DNA from: Proteus terrae subsp. cibarius
GTDB taxonomy: Bacteria; Pseudomonadota; Gammaproteobacteria; Enterobacterales; Enterobacteriaceae
Direction: 5' to 3'
Assembly (NCBI RefSeq): GCF_011045835.1
Contig: NZ_CP047349.1
Location: forward strand, 1,736,001-1,800,000
DNA: 64,000 nt
The notes beneath the pieces were generated by a model. That model was not told the origin of the DNA and did no database searches. It saw only the letters and a program-made list of their open reading frames with translations. This document shows positions 10,806 to 20,417 of this stretch, one piece after another (within the stretch, counting starts at the first letter, position 1; the number at the start of each line of letters is the position of its first letter). The translations under genes were made by a program, and so were the position numbers.

Positions 10806-11795
10806 ATGTCTTGGTGGCAAAAACTAAAACTTGATCCTTTTCTCATGATTATGATTTGTGTGGTGACGCTAGCAACGCTACTACCCGCACAAGGCGATAT
10901 TAAAGTCCTGTTCCAATATCTTACAACTGGTGCGATAGCTCTGCTGTTCTTCTTGCATGGTGCCAAGCTTTCTAGAGAGGCGATATTGGCAGGGCTTGGG
11001 CATTGGCGTTTACATCTTACGGTATTTGCCAGTACCTTTATTCTTTTCCCTGTTTTAGGGCTAGGATTACAAGTTATTGTGCCTGAATGGATGTCACCGA
11101 CTGTCTATATGGGTTTTTTATACCTTTGTGCGTTACCTGCAACAGTTCAATCTGCCATTGCTTTTACTTCTGTCGCTGGGGGAAATGTAGCTGCTGCTAT
11201 TTGTAGTGCATCTGCATCCAGTATTCTTGGTGTTTTCCTTTCGCCGGTATTAGTTGGTTTTTTAATGCAAACACAAGGCTCTGCGGATGATTTCGACACG
11301 GCAGGGGCTATTCAATCAATCTTACTGCAACTGATGGTACCTTTTATAATTGGTCATTTATCACGACCTTTAATTGGTCGCTGGGTTGATAAACATAAAA
11401 AATTAGTTAATAGAACGGATCGCTCTTCTATTTTGCTGGTGGTTTATGTCGCATTTAGTGAGGCGGTTGTTGAAGGGATCTGGCATAAAATTGACGGTTG
11501 GTCGCTATTAACGATTGCAATAGTGAGCTGTATTTTGTTAGCGATTGTCATTTTTGTGAACGTATATAGTGCTAGATTGCTTGGTTTTAATAAAGAAGAT
11601 GAAATCACCATTGTTTTTTGTGGTTCTAAAAAGAGCTTAGCAAATGGTGTCCCTATGGCGAATGTGTTATTTCCTGCAGCGACAGTTGGGGTAATGTTAT
11701 TACCATTAATGATATTCCATCAGATCCAATTAATGGTTTGTGCTGTGTTAGCACAGCGCTACGCTAATCAAGCTAAAGAAACTGAAAAGAAATAA
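10806..11795 (+). CDS. yfeH: Bile acid:sodium symporter-like transporter, YfeH
   Basis: Integral membrane protein (329 aa, nine or ten helices) of the SBF/BART superfamily. Conserved stretches are LLFFLHGAKLSREAI near residue 42, LPATVQSAIAFTSVAGGN (about 107-124) and FCGSKKSLANGVPMA (about 270-285), the last two corresponding to the ion-binding crossover regions of the fold. The substrate in enterobacteria is not known. The AGGGAG ribosome site lies 11 nt upstream. A bidirectional terminator follows. Confidence 0.9.
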   Translation: MSWWQKLKLDPFLMIMICVVTLATLLPAQGDIKVLFQYLTTGAIALLFFLHGAKLSREAILAGLGHWRLHLTVFASTFILFPVLGLGLQVIVPEWMSPTVYMGFLYLCALPATVQSAIAFTSVAGGNVAAAICSASASSILGVFLSPVLVGFLMQTQGSADDFDTAGAIQSILLQLMVPFIIGHLSRPLIGRWVDKHKKLVNRTDRSSILLVVYVAFSEAVVEGIWHKIDGWSLLTIAIVSCILLAIVIFVNVYSARLLGFNKEDEITIVFCGSKKSLANGVPMANVLFPAATVGVMLLPLMIFHQIQLMVCAVLAQRYANQAKETEKK

Positions 11796-11856
11796 TGTAT
11801 TTAAGCTGGTGGGTAATCAATAATATTAATTAAATATTGATAATTAGATAAATAAG

Positions 11857-11893
11857 AAAAAGCATCGATTTAGTTTTTCATCGGTGCTTTTTT
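11857..11893. terminator. Bidirectional rho-independent terminator
   Basis: Arms 11857-11869 and 11880-11892 pair over 13 bp with one G:U; A-runs and T-runs on both sides let it serve both yfeH (plus) and the DUF2007 gene (minus). Confidence 0.85.
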
Positions 11894-12344
11894 ATTTGTT
11901 ATAAAGGTCATCATTCTTGTTATGGTCACTATTTTCTTTTTTATCTGTTAATGAAAGTTGTTGAGATTTAAAGGGAAGAGGTAAGCCGAATACAAGGTAA
12001 ATTAAGAAAACAAAACCCATATTTAAATAGTCGGATATATTATTTTTCACATCAACTTTTAATTCACAATCGATGGGTTCTAACTGGTCGTTAATATTAT
12101 ATTTGCCTTGGTAAAGCTCATTAAGCATTGCTTGCGCTTGCTCAAATTCTTTGTAGTTAACCAGTAGTTTTACGCCACCAGTAGCTTGAGCATACACTTG
12201 GTTATTCCAAACAATATTTTCATCTAAAAGGATAGCATCAATGCCTTCTGACTGAAGAAAGCCTGCTTCAATAGAGGCATCAAGTGGTGATAGATACTGA
12301 GCTAATAATCTATATTGACCTCTTGTCGGATGAATATTCCACAT
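11892..12344 (-). CDS. DUF2007 domain protein with a C-terminal membrane helix
   Basis: Unknown function. Residues about 12-80 match the DUF2007 pattern: an A-x-I-x-A-x-x-L-x-x-x-G-I-x-A segment, then a G-G-V-K-L-L-V strand and A-x-x-M-L at the end. A hydrophobic helix near 108-125 and a polar Lys/Asp tail follow. DUF2007 proteins are labelled putative signal-transducing proteins, but the role is not established. A good AAGGAAAA ribosome site precedes the start. Confidence 0.7.
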   Translation of the reverse strand: MWNIHPTRGQYRLLAQYLSPLDASIEAGFLQSEGIDAILLDENIVWNNQVYAQATGGVKLLVNYKEFEQAQAMLNELYQGKYNINDQLEPIDCELKVDVKNNISDYLNMGFVFLIYLVFGLPLPFKSQQLSLTDKKENSDHNKNDDLYNK

Positions 12345-12428
12345 AGATTTTCCTTAATAAGTAACCCCTTGAAAATTAATTTTAGTCTAAGAGTCATTAA
12401 TAATTCCATCTATTTTCAATAAATATAA

Positions 12429-12456
12429 AAAAACCATCTGATTAACAGATGGTTTT
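12429..12456 (-). terminator. Rho-independent terminator of add
   Basis: Perfect 11-bp stem (12430-12440/12446-12456) with a 5-nt loop, followed on the minus strand by seven T residues, 22 bp after the add stop. Confidence 0.9.
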
Positions 12457-12477
12457 AATCAATAAGCTATTAAAATA

Positions 12478-13479
12478 TCAACGTGAGCTGACTTTCTTAA
12501 TTAATGCGTCACGTTCTGCTTGGCTAATAAATGCCATTTTTAAGCCATTAATCTGTGTCTGACGGATTTGCTCTGGCGTTAATCCAGCTGCCGGTGCCGC
12601 AACGGTATATTCGTGTTTTAATTCAATGCCTTCAACCGCAGGATCATCTGTGTTAAGCGATGCAATAATGCCATGCTCTAAAAATTTTTTTAAAGGATGC
12701 TCTGCTAACGAATTGATGGTACTGGTTTGAATATTCGACGTTAAACAAGACTCAATCCCAATTTGATGCTCTGCGAGGTAGTCCATTAAACGTGGATCTT
12801 CAATAGCTTTAACACCATGACCGATACGACTTGCGCCTAATTCATTAATCGCATGCCAAATGCTTTCTGCCCCCGCAGCTTCACCTGCGTGAACAGTAAT
12901 ATTCCAGCCTGTATCACGAGCACGATTAAAATGAGGTTGGAATAAATGACCTGGGAAACCTAATTCATCACCCGCTAAATCAAGCGCAGTAATTTTATCT
13001 TGATGTTTTAGTAAACCATTGAGTTCTTGTTGGCAGGCATTTTCACCAAAGGTACGGCTTAAAATACCGATTAAACGAATGTCTACATCGTGAGATTGCA
13101 ATGCACTCTGTACACCATCAACAATAGCCTCCACTACACCTTCGACAGGAAGTTGATGTTTCATTGCCATATAGTAAGGAGAAAAACGCAGTTCAGCGTA
13201 ATCAATACCTGCATTAACTACATCCACCACGTTTTCATAAGCAACACGATGACATGCATCTAAGTCGGCTAAAACCGCCACCCCCCAATCCAATTTTTGT
13301 AAAAAGCTAACAAGACTTGGCTCATTCTTTGTGATTTGCACATGAGGGCGCAATGCTTCTAATTCATAAGCTGGTAGCGCAATATTATGCTGTTTTGCTA
13401 ACTCTAGAATTGTTTGAGGACGGATATTACCATCTAAATGGCGATGTAAATCGGTTAAAGGCAACTGTGTGTCAATCAC
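12478..13479 (-). CDS. add: Adenosine deaminase
   Basis: Deaminates adenosine and deoxyadenosine to inosine and deoxyinosine in purine salvage. It is 333 aa, identical in length to E. coli Add. Zinc ligands H12 and H14 lie in [22 protein letters not shown] and the NTDDPAV motif supply the remaining ligands and catalytic residues. The start codon is GTG at 13479, preceded by AAAGGAAAA. It is monocistronic, with its own terminator, and divergent from a long AT-rich stretch. Confidence 0.97.
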   Translation of the reverse strand: MIDTQLPLTDLHRHLDGNIRPQTILELAKQHNIALPAYELEALRPHVQITKNEPSLVSFLQKLDWGVAVLADLDACHRVAYENVVDVVNAGIDYAELRFSPYYMAMKHQLPVEGVVEAIVDGVQSALQSHDVDIRLIGILSRTFGENACQQELNGLLKHQDKITALDLAGDELGFPGHLFQPHFNRARDTGWNITVHAGEAAGAESIWHAINELGASRIGHGVKAIEDPRLMDYLAEHQIGIESCLTSNIQTSTINSLAEHPLKKFLEHGIIASLNTDDPAVEGIELKHEYTVAAPAAGLTPEQIRQTQINGLKMAFISQAERDALIKKVSSR

Positions 13480-14159
13480 GTGTTATTTTCCTTTTAATAG
13501 AAATAATGAAAATCTATCGTTTATAGTGATTTTCTTATAATCGGTAAGTTATAAAATAGTTGCGGGTTATTATGACTTATTTTTATTTCATTCACTAATA
13601 AATAAACATAAATTGGTTATTTCTGAAGCTAAAAATGACTATTTTTCTCAGTTTTAAGTTAAAAAGTAAAAATGAAAAATAGGTCTGTCTATTTATTAGC
13701 TATAACATTCAATGTAATTGACGTGTATTATCAAAATAACTGATACATTGGTTTTTGATCTAAAAATAAGGCTGTCATTACAATTGAAATATCCTATCAA
13801 TTATTTTGATAGGTTGCTCAGGGGTAAACGAACAGAAAAAAATAGCCAAGATATTAATTTTTCATTTGGTTATTCAATAAATTACCTGTTTTGTGTGTTT
13901 TTTGTTTTATTAGCTAAAATGTTTAAGATGTTTTTCATAAAAGTATGATATTAAAATTTGGTTATATTTAATATTGTTCGGTTTTAATTAAACAAAATTA
14001 AAACAAATAATAATATATTTATATTATTAAATAAGTGATAACGGAAAAGAAATTAAAGCCATAATACTTCTTAGTTAAATAGAAATATTTAATTGAATGG
14101 AGTCATTTCATTATGACTTTTTAATATTAATTTATTACTTAAAATTAAGGCTAATAATT
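13480..14159. other. 680-bp AT-rich gap with inverted repeats
   Basis: No convincing gene. It contains an 8-bp perfect hairpin (CCTATCAA at 13793-13800, TTGATAGG at 13806-13813), a palindrome of 9-bp arms AATAATATA/TATATTATT (14009-14028), and a 6-bp hairpin AGTCAT/ATGACT followed by T5 (14101-14122) just before the ribosome site of the VWA gene. A promoter-like TTGACG, 17 bp, TGATAC begins at 13718. It may hold a long structured leader for the downstream gene; this is inference. Confidence 0.45.
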
Positions 14160-15128
14160 ATGAATGAGAATTCTGATTTAAATATTGAAAAAAGAAATAA
14201 TAAAATTAAAAATCTGTTGGCTTCAAAATTACTTCCTCCTTCAGTAGAAAATAATCTTACTTATGGTTCTCAAGTCGTTACTGGCGATGGTGCGATTGCG
14301 TTAGATTTAGTTGTTGTTATTGATACAAGTGGTTCAATGTCTGATGAATCCTCGGATTTGAGCAAAGAAGTTGATGTAGCAATACAAGAAGCGTCAGAAA
14401 AATGTCCATCAAAACTTCGGGTCACATTTTTAGGTATAGAAGGCACATGGGATGACACTAAATTTGATCAATCAGCCAGTGATTATTTAAAAGCGCTGGG
14501 TGTTCCTGAGAATCGTTTACAGGCAAGAAAGCCGTTTAAAGAGGCTGACGGCCGTGATCATGCGGGTAATAAAGAGGATTTATGTCGTGCTGTGATTGAT
14601 TTAAGTAAGTACTTTGATTGGCGTGATGGTGCGCGTCGTGCCATTTTTGTGTTGGGCGATGAAGGCATGGAAGGTGGCGGTGGTGTTCTTACTGATGCTG
14701 CGGAGAGAAAAAATAATGAAGCGATTGCTGTTGCTCAGCACGAGAAAGTTAAAGTGTACACTTACCAAGGTACGCCTGATGATAGAATGACTAATTTAGA
14801 TCGTTTCCCAAGTATTGCGGATAGAGACAGTATTACAAAAGAGTATGTACGCTTAGCGAAGCAAACAGGAGGGCGTTCTTATATCTATACAACAGGTATT
14901 GCTAAGTTTTCATTAGTATTGCAAGAGATCCTCTGTGATAGCTTAACTCCGCCTAATATTCCTAAACCCCATGAGAAAGAGACCAATTGTAGCCACGTTT
15001 GTGATCAATTAACCTCGATTATTTCAACAGTAAATACACTTGCAGGAATAATTAATAAAACCATTGATTCTTGCTGTAAAGATGAATGGAGCAATCATCA
15101 CCTTCCGGCTAAAGATTGTGATTGTTAA
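14160..15128 (+). CDS. Von Willebrand factor A domain protein, cysteine-rich tail
   Basis: 322-aa protein without signal peptide or membrane helix. A VWA domain spans about residues 48-260, with the MIDAS motif D55-T-S-G-S59 and a hydrophobic strand before it. The C-terminal 50 residues hold paired cysteines (a C-x3-C, a CC and a final C-x-C), which could bind metal or form disulfides. The start ATG at 14160 follows AAGG; an upstream in-frame ATG at 14097 has no ribosome site. Function is unknown: VWA domains mediate metal-dependent protein contacts, often beside AAA ATPases, but no such partner lies here. Confidence 0.75.
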   Translation: MNENSDLNIEKRNNKIKNLLASKLLPPSVENNLTYGSQVVTGDGAIALDLVVVIDTSGSMSDESSDLSKEVDVAIQEASEKCPSKLRVTFLGIEGTWDDTKFDQSASDYLKALGVPENRLQARKPFKEADGRDHAGNKEDLCRAVIDLSKYFDWRDGARRAIFVLGDEGMEGGGGVLTDAAERKNNEAIAVAQHEKVKVYTYQGTPDDRMTNLDRFPSIADRDSITKEYVRLAKQTGGRSYIYTTGIAKFSLVLQEILCDSLTPPNIPKPHEKETNCSHVCDQLTSIISTVNTLAGIINKTIDSCCKDEWSNHHLPAKDCDC

Positions 15129-15143
15129 TTAAAATACGAAGAA

Positions 15144-15181
15144 AAAACACCCCATTGTGTTTTGACAAATGGGGTGTTTTT
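15144..15181. terminator. Strong terminator after the VWA gene
   Basis: 13-bp perfect stem (15144-15156/15168-15180) with T5 on the plus strand. It lies between the convergent VWA gene and ydgA and can act on both. Confidence 0.92.
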
Positions 15182-15207
15182 ATTTATGTGTTTTAACAGA
15201 AACTTAA

Positions 15208-16890
15208 TTATTGCGCTGGTTGTTGCTCAGGAATTAAGATTTCTTGCTCTTCGATAATCGCTGGATCTTCAGTCATCTCTTCTTGATAACCATCTTCTGA
15301 ATAATCAGAGTCATCGTAATCATAAGATGATGCGCCCATACCGAATAACATTGCAGCTAAACCTAACATTTGAGGAGCTTGAGTGACATCCATAAACTCA
15401 TCAAAAGTATAGGTTTTACCATTCATGGTAAATTTATCAGCAGCATAGTTCAGTTTCATGCTTAATGTATTACCGTCTTGTGCAAGTAACATCAGTGGTA
15501 ATGCATCTTTTTCATCTTGAGAGATTTGATTGATATTTTGTTGTAATTCAGTTTTTAACTGCTCAATATCAGTAGCTGTTGCTACTTCGATCTCTTTTTT
15601 CTCAGCATCGGTTAATGCGGTTTCTTGGTAACGAGCCGCATCAAGATATTGAGTGGTATTACGGAATTCAGCTAACATTGGAAGAGATAAATCAACATTG
15701 AAATCAATGTTTTTAAACAGATAGTTAAATAACTCTGCTGGTGATTTCTCTTGGTTTTCTAAAACCTTAACGTTAAAAGCATTTAAATCTAAGTTAAAGG
15801 TTAACTTACTTGCGCCACTTTTATTGGTTAAAGACGCTTCATCGATACGGAAAACTAAGCCTTTCTCCAGAACATCACGAACGGCTTGTTCAACCATTTC
15901 TGAATTATCAAAATGGTTTTTATTCCATGGTAACAATGAGTTGTTATAAACTTTGGTTAATAACAACATTGCATCAGGATCAGCTTTATCAATCGAATAG
16001 CCAAATTTACCTGCACCAAATTCGAGTCCAGCAACATTCAGTGACTTAAAGTAATAAGTTTGAGAGATATTAAAGAGCTTATCTTTGATATCACTTTTTG
16101 TTGTAAGAGAAAAATCTTTCAGTGAGAAATCAGATGCTTTGTCTTTACTGGTATGAGCAATTTCAGCAAAACTTAATAACTGTTCATTAAATAGGTATTG
16201 ATCGTTATTAACTTTTGTTCCAGCAATAGCACCAGAAATATTCTTGATTGTGAAGGTTTCTTCACCATCTTTAGTCACAACAACTTGATCACCTTTAATT
16301 TTGGTTGAAAAGTTTGTTGCATTTTTATCTGATGAGAATTCAACAGTTAATGGTGTTGTTTTAACTGTGCCACCATTTTCAGTAAAATCGATAGGATTTA
16401 ATGTTGCATCACCCGATACAGAGCCATCGAAAGCTAAAGAGGTGTGAACGTTAAAAATAGATTTTTCTTTAGTTAGCTTGAATAAATCTTTTGTTGTGTT
16501 GTTATTAACCAACGTATTATTCATTGCTGCTAATTTTGGCGCCAAATTAAATTTAGCCAGATCAGAAAGAGGGAATGGACCATGGTCAATATCAGTAGAG
16601 AAGACAACTTCTTCTACTTTTTTCTCTTGGTCTGCATCACTAGCATCTTGTGAAATCACGACAGCAAAGTCTGCATTAGAGGTAAAAACCCCTTTCTTAT
16701 AGTCACGAATTTCAAGTTTAACATCAGCACCAAATTGTGCATTTTTAGCAAGTTGCGCTAATTGGACATTAGCTAGTTTCGTTTCTTCCTGTAAGCGACT
16801 TTCAATTTTGCTGCCCATGTACCATGACGCACCAGTCCAAACAACACCGAGTGCGACGATAACACCAACAGCGACAAGCGATTTCTTCAT
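15208..16890 (-). CDS. ydgA: YdgA family DUF945 protein
   Basis: Envelope protein of unknown function, 560 aa. It has an N-terminal uncleaved signal or membrane anchor (residues 4-24) almost identical to E. coli YdgA, the DHGPFPLS motif near residue 101, and a long beta-rich periplasmic domain. The last 50 residues are acidic (repeated D/Y/E) and absent from the E. coli protein (502 aa). Its position next to fumC-tus corresponds to the ydgA-manA-fumA-fumC-tus neighbourhood of E. coli, with manA and fumA missing here. Confidence 0.88.
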   Translation of the reverse strand: MKKSLVAVGVIVALGVVWTGASWYMGSKIESRLQEETKLANVQLAQLAKNAQFGADVKLEIRDYKKGVFTSNADFAVVISQDASDADQEKKVEEVVFSTDIDHGPFPLSDLAKFNLAPKLAAMNNTLVNNNTTKDLFKLTKEKSIFNVHTSLAFDGSVSGDATLNPIDFTENGGTVKTTPLTVEFSSDKNATNFSTKIKGDQVVVTKDGEETFTIKNISGAIAGTKVNNDQYLFNEQLLSFAEIAHTSKDKASDFSLKDFSLTTKSDIKDKLFNISQTYYFKSLNVAGLEFGAGKFGYSIDKADPDAMLLLTKVYNNSLLPWNKNHFDNSEMVEQAVRDVLEKGLVFRIDEASLTNKSGASKLTFNLDLNAFNVKVLENQEKSPAELFNYLFKNIDFNVDLSLPMLAEFRNTTQYLDAARYQETALTDAEKKEIEVATATDIEQLKTELQQNINQISQDEKDALPLMLLAQDGNTLSMKLNYAADKFTMNGKTYTFDEFMDVTQAPQMLGLAAMLFGMGASSYDYDDSDYSEDGYQEEMTEDPAIIEEQEILIPEQQPAQ

Positions 16891-17470
16891 AATTCTAGTC
16901 CATCCTCTGTGTACATCTGGCGATGTACGTTATAAAGGTTGTTTTGTAACCCTTAAACAACCCGATAAATTGGTGATAAATTTTACTAAGTTTAAATATA
17001 GATAATCCACATATATACATCGCCATCTATATTAACCGTAAATATAGATTTAGTGGAATAAAATCGCAATCAGAACTTACTTAGTTAATCGCTAACGTAA
17101 TGAGTTTAAAGCAAAATGGATATGATTTATAAGATAATCTAAATAAGGGCTAAAACTCTTTTTTCTTACTCATTTTTAGATTTAGACAATATTTAATTGT
17201 GATGTAATTCTATTTATGATGAATAATAAAGGCTCATAATAAGTGTGGATATAAATATGAAAGCTTAAATAATAACATTGGCAATAAAATAAGATTGCTA
17301 ATCGTACTTTCCACAAAAAATCAACAGATTTCATTCTGTTATAAATTTCATAAGCTCGCTTTAGCTCTCATATTTATTATTCTGTTTATGGCATGATACT
17401 GGAATCCGAGTTATTTACTAGAAAGTGATTCGGAATTAATCAATTATTCTGTGTACTTAAGGAGATTGAA
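16891..17470. other. 580-bp divergent ydgA-fumC promoter region
   Basis: No gene seen. It contains three copies of AATATAGAT: direct copies at 16995-17003 and 17041-17049, and an inverted copy at 17025-17033. The fumC ribosome site AAGGAGATT lies directly before its ATG. Any SoxS or oxygen control of fumC, known in E. coli, could not be confirmed by eye. Confidence 0.4.
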
Positions 17471-18868
17471 ATGGCAGCCACTCGCATTGAAAAAGACTCA
17501 ATGGGACAAATCGAAGTACCAGCTGACCAGTTATGGGGAGCTCAAACGCAGCGTTCTCTTGAACACTTCCGTATTTCAGTTGAAAAAATGCCTGTTGCAC
17601 TTATCCATGCGCTTGCTATTACGAAGAAAGCAGCCGCTGGTGTTAACATGGATTTAGGTTTATTACCAAAAGAGCGCGCTGATGCAATTATCGCAGCTGC
17701 AGATGAAGTGCTTGCAGGTAAACACCCAACTGAATTCCCATTAGCAATCTGGCAGACCGGTTCTGGCACTCAATCAAACATGAATATGAATGAAGTGTTG
17801 GCTAACCGTGGTAGTGAGATACTTGGTGGTATCCGTGGCATGGAACGCAAAATCCATCCGAATGATGATGTTAACAAAAGTCAGAGTTCAAATGATGTGT
17901 TCCCAACTGCCATGCATGTCGCTGCTGTTATTGCATTACGTCAGGATTTACTGCCAGAATTAAAATCACTGCTGAAAGTATTCAAAGAGAAAGCAGAAGC
18001 TTTCCATGACATCGTTAAAATTGGTCGTACTCACCTGCAAGATGCGACACCACTGACATTAGGTCAAGAAATCTCCGGTTGGGCTGCTATGCTTGAGCAC
18101 AGCATCAAACATATCGATGATTCCGTTCCTCATGTTTGTGAATTAGCGCTAGGTGGTACAGCAGTGGGGACGGGATTAAATACCCATCCAGAATATGCTG
18201 TTCGTGTTGCTAAGCGTATTGCTGAATTATCAGGCCAGCCTTTTGTAACGGCTCCTAATAAATTTGAAGCATTAGCAACTTGTGATGCATTAGTTCATTC
18301 ACATGGTGCATTAAAAGGTTTAGCTGCTTCATTAATGAAGATTGCTAACGATGTGCGTTGGTTAGCTTCTGGTCCTCGTTGTGGTATTGGCGAAATCGCT
18401 ATTCCAGAAAACGAACCAGGTAGTTCAATCATGCCAGGTAAAGTTAACCCAACACAATGTGAAGCATTAACGATGTTATGTGCTCAAGTGATGGGTAACG
18501 ATGTTGCTATTAATATTGGTGGTGCATCAGGTAACTTTGAACTGAACGTTTATCGTCCAATGATCATTGATAACTTCTTACAATCAGTCCGTTTACTGGC
18601 TGATGGTATGCGTAGTTTCAATGAGCATTGTGCAATTGGTATTGAACCAAACCGTGAGCGTATCAATAAACTACTGCATGAATCATTAATGCTAGTGACT
18701 GCGTTAAATACTCATATCGGTTACGATAAAGCCGCTGAAATCGCGAAAAAAGCGCATAAAGAAGGTTTAACGCTAAAAGAATCCGCACTGAAACTGAACT
18801 ACCTTACATCGGAAGAGTTCGATAGCTGGGTACGTCCAGAAGATATGGTTGGTAGCATGAAAAAATAA
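17471..18868 (+). CDS. fumC: Class II fumarate hydratase (fumarase C)
   Basis: Iron-independent, oxidant-resistant fumarase of the TCA cycle (fumarate to malate). 465 aa against 467 in E. coli. The fumarase/aspartase signature [11 protein letters not shown] is near residues 316-326. Active-site blocks [10 protein letters not shown], the SSNDVFPT substrate-binding segment and [10 protein letters not shown] are intact. Unlike E. coli, no fumA precedes it, so it has its own promoter region. Two hairpins follow. Confidence 0.98.
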   Translation: MAATRIEKDSMGQIEVPADQLWGAQTQRSLEHFRISVEKMPVALIHALAITKKAAAGVNMDLGLLPKERADAIIAAADEVLAGKHPTEFPLAIWQTGSGTQSNMNMNEVLANRGSEILGGIRGMERKIHPNDDVNKSQSSNDVFPTAMHVAAVIALRQDLLPELKSLLKVFKEKAEAFHDIVKIGRTHLQDATPLTLGQEISGWAAMLEHSIKHIDDSVPHVCELALGGTAVGTGLNTHPEYAVRVAKRIAELSGQPFVTAPNKFEALATCDALVHSHGALKGLAASLMKIANDVRWLASGPRCGIGEIAIPENEPGSSIMPGKVNPTQCEALTMLCAQVMGNDVAINIGGASGNFELNVYRPMIIDNFLQSVRLLADGMRSFNEHCAIGIEPNRERINKLLHESLMLVTALNTHIGYDKAAEIAKKAHKEGLTLKESALKLNYLTSEEFDSWVRPEDMVGSMKK

Positions 18869-18887
18869 GTGTTAAATACACTTATTT
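18863..18887 (+). other. Hairpin across the fumC stop codon
   Basis: AAATAAGTG (18863-18871) and CACTTATTT (18879-18887) form a perfect 9-bp stem that includes the stop codon. It precedes the true terminator and may protect the transcript end. Confidence 0.55.
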
Positions 18888-18897
18888 AGCCGATATT

Positions 18898-18924
18898 AAA
18901 TCCCGCCATAATGGCGGGATTTTT
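18898..18924 (+). terminator. Rho-independent terminator of fumC
   Basis: GC-rich 11-bp stem (AAATCCCGCCA/TGGCGGGATTT) with a 3-nt loop and T-run. It ends 20 bp before the next start codon. Confidence 0.92.
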
Positions 18925-18943
18925 AGATCTTATAGGAAAAATA

Positions 18944-19303
18944 ATGACTGAAGAAATTACGTTTACTGCGACAGAAGTTAATTGCTATGTCGAAGATGAT
19001 GTCACCATTATTGGAATAGGGGATGATGCAGTTTCTCCTGATCATTTCATTATTCTTTCAAGATTTGACGAAGAAGATGAAGATATCGATAATTCGATTG
19101 GTTTAATGACTCATTTATCTGATATTGAAGCCATTAATACACTTGAAAAAATTACGCTTGATCGAAAAAATATTGTCCTTGTACTAAAAAACAATGTGGT
19201 GATAACGATCCATTTAGATATTGAAAACAATCACTTTGCTCAGCTTAATGATTATCTTCTCCAAATTCTTCAAGGTAGTTCAATTAAACTTATTGAAAAA
19301 TAA
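18944..19303 (+). CDS. Small acidic protein resembling immunity family Imm10
   Basis: 119 aa, cytosolic and acidic. It opens FTATEVNCYVEDDVTIIGIGDD, then FIILSRFDEEDEDI, then alternating hydrophobic strands; this order resembles Imm10 immunity proteins of polymorphic-toxin systems, recognised from memory only. No toxin gene is adjacent. It lies between the fumC terminator and convergent tus, with TAGGAAAA before the ATG. An upstream in-frame start at 18911 falls in the terminator and is rejected. It could be an orphan immunity gene. Confidence 0.55.
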   Translation: MTEEITFTATEVNCYVEDDVTIIGIGDDAVSPDHFIILSRFDEEDEDIDNSIGLMTHLSDIEAINTLEKITLDRKNIVLVLKNNVVITIHLDIENNHFAQLNDYLLQILQGSSIKLIEK

Positions 19304-19311
19304 GATATTAT

Positions 19312-20241
19312 CTATTCTTCAATGTACAAATGCATTCTTGGAATAATTAATTGTAGCTTTTTAGCTTTAGGGCGATGGCGAATTTGAATATTCTCGGCAT
19401 CATAATCAGGAAGCTCGCCAATAACAGGTTTAAAGTTGCTCTCTTTATCAATATAGAAAGCTAATAAAGGCAAGGGACACGCATATTGTACTTGTTTTTG
19501 AAGTTCTGAATACCAAACACGAGCAATAGGTTGCACTTTGACAGGACGCTTTATTTTTAGTTTTGCATTTTCAGGTAATTGTGAAAGGGTAATGATCTCT
19601 TTATCAATACGTTCAGCCCATTGTTCACTAGTGTAAGGAGGCACTGCACGATTGGCTTCGCGACTTTTTTCTAATTGAGCCAAAACATCGTTACGCGTTA
19701 AATTCTTAATAATATTCTTATTTGCCCAACCAAAACGCACAGTATCAGGATCAGACAAAAGGGTGAGGGTACGATAAGCATTCAGCGTAATTAACCCTTT
19801 TAGTTGATTATGGACAAAATCAAAACGCTCTTCCTTCGATATGCCAGGCTCTTTAGTGACAATATCTGAAAGCCGTTTTTTTAATAAATTAATTTTCTCA
19901 ACGTGTTTTTTTACAGACTTAAAAGTTTGATTATCCGTACTAAAACAGAGTACACCGGGTAAACGGATAGCGCGTTTACTACTGATGTGTGGGGCATTGT
20001 CATAAATAAAGAGATTCGCTATTAACTTTAAAGTGAGATCTCTAGCTTCTTCATCATAACAGGGTGACACTGTAACGCGAACAACCTCATCATGTTCTTC
20101 TTCTTTGCTCACTTCAGGCAATTCAAATACGGCTGATGGCAATAAAGTTAGATTTTTCAACACATCAGTTAGCGTTTTAATCTCAGTTTCTAATTGCTGA
20201 AAACAGAGATTGAATTGCTCAATTAAATCATATCGACTCAT
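19312..20241 (-). CDS. tus: DNA replication terminus site-binding protein Tus
   Basis: Binds Ter sites and arrests replication forks with polarity. 309 aa, the same as E. coli Tus. Conserved blocks include LPGVLCFSTDNQ, LITLNAYRTLTLL, RFGWANKNIIKNL, LKIKRPVKVQPIARVWY (DNA-contacting) and the C-terminal LIIPRMHLY. It is convergent with fumC as in E. coli. AAGGAT precedes the ATG, and a Ter site lies 12 bp upstream, overlapping the likely promoter, which fits autorepression as known for E. coli tus. Confidence 0.98.
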   Translation of the reverse strand: MSRYDLIEQFNLCFQQLETEIKTLTDVLKNLTLLPSAVFELPEVSKEEEHDEVVRVTVSPCYDEEARDLTLKLIANLFIYDNAPHISSKRAIRLPGVLCFSTDNQTFKSVKKHVEKINLLKKRLSDIVTKEPGISKEERFDFVHNQLKGLITLNAYRTLTLLSDPDTVRFGWANKNIIKNLTRNDVLAQLEKSREANRAVPPYTSEQWAERIDKEIITLSQLPENAKLKIKRPVKVQPIARVWYSELQKQVQYACPLPLLAFYIDKESNFKPVIGELPDYDAENIQIRHRPKAKKLQLIIPRMHLYIEE

Positions 20242-20252
20242 CTTAATATCCT

Positions 20253-20275
20253 TATTTAGTTACAACATACTATAA
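20253..20275 (-). other. Ter site (Tus-binding replication fork trap)
   Basis: On the minus strand the core GTATGTTGTAACTAAA (20270 down to 20255) is identical to the core of E. coli TerB. By analogy with TerB-tus geometry, it should block forks moving leftward, in the direction of tus transcription, after they have passed dif. Confidence 0.95.
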
Positions 20276-20351
20276 GCCTTTGTTTAAAACAATACATTAG
20301 CTTCAGTGGAAAGTACATCGCTTAACAGGAAAAAATGCCAAAAATACGGTA

Positions 20352-20371
20352 TACTGTTTATTTATACAGTA
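20352..20371. promoter_or_regulatory. Consensus LexA (SOS) box
   Basis: TACTGT, eight A/T bases, ACAGTA: every conserved position of the LexA operator is present. It lies inside a larger perfect inverted repeat with 12-bp arms (20346-20357/20366-20377). It is 111 bp upstream of the tus start and 47 bp past the stop of the small secreted gene, so tus is the best target candidate. Confidence 0.8.
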
Positions 20372-20417
20372 TACCGTGAAAAGGGCATATTTGGATGATG
20401 TTTTTCCTAAAAGAGAA

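Noticed and set aside
13718..13948. 76-codon plus-strand open frame in the add-VWA gap
   Set aside because: TTG start inside a promoter-like sequence, no ribosome site, lysine/phenylalanine-rich translation as expected of random AT-rich DNA.
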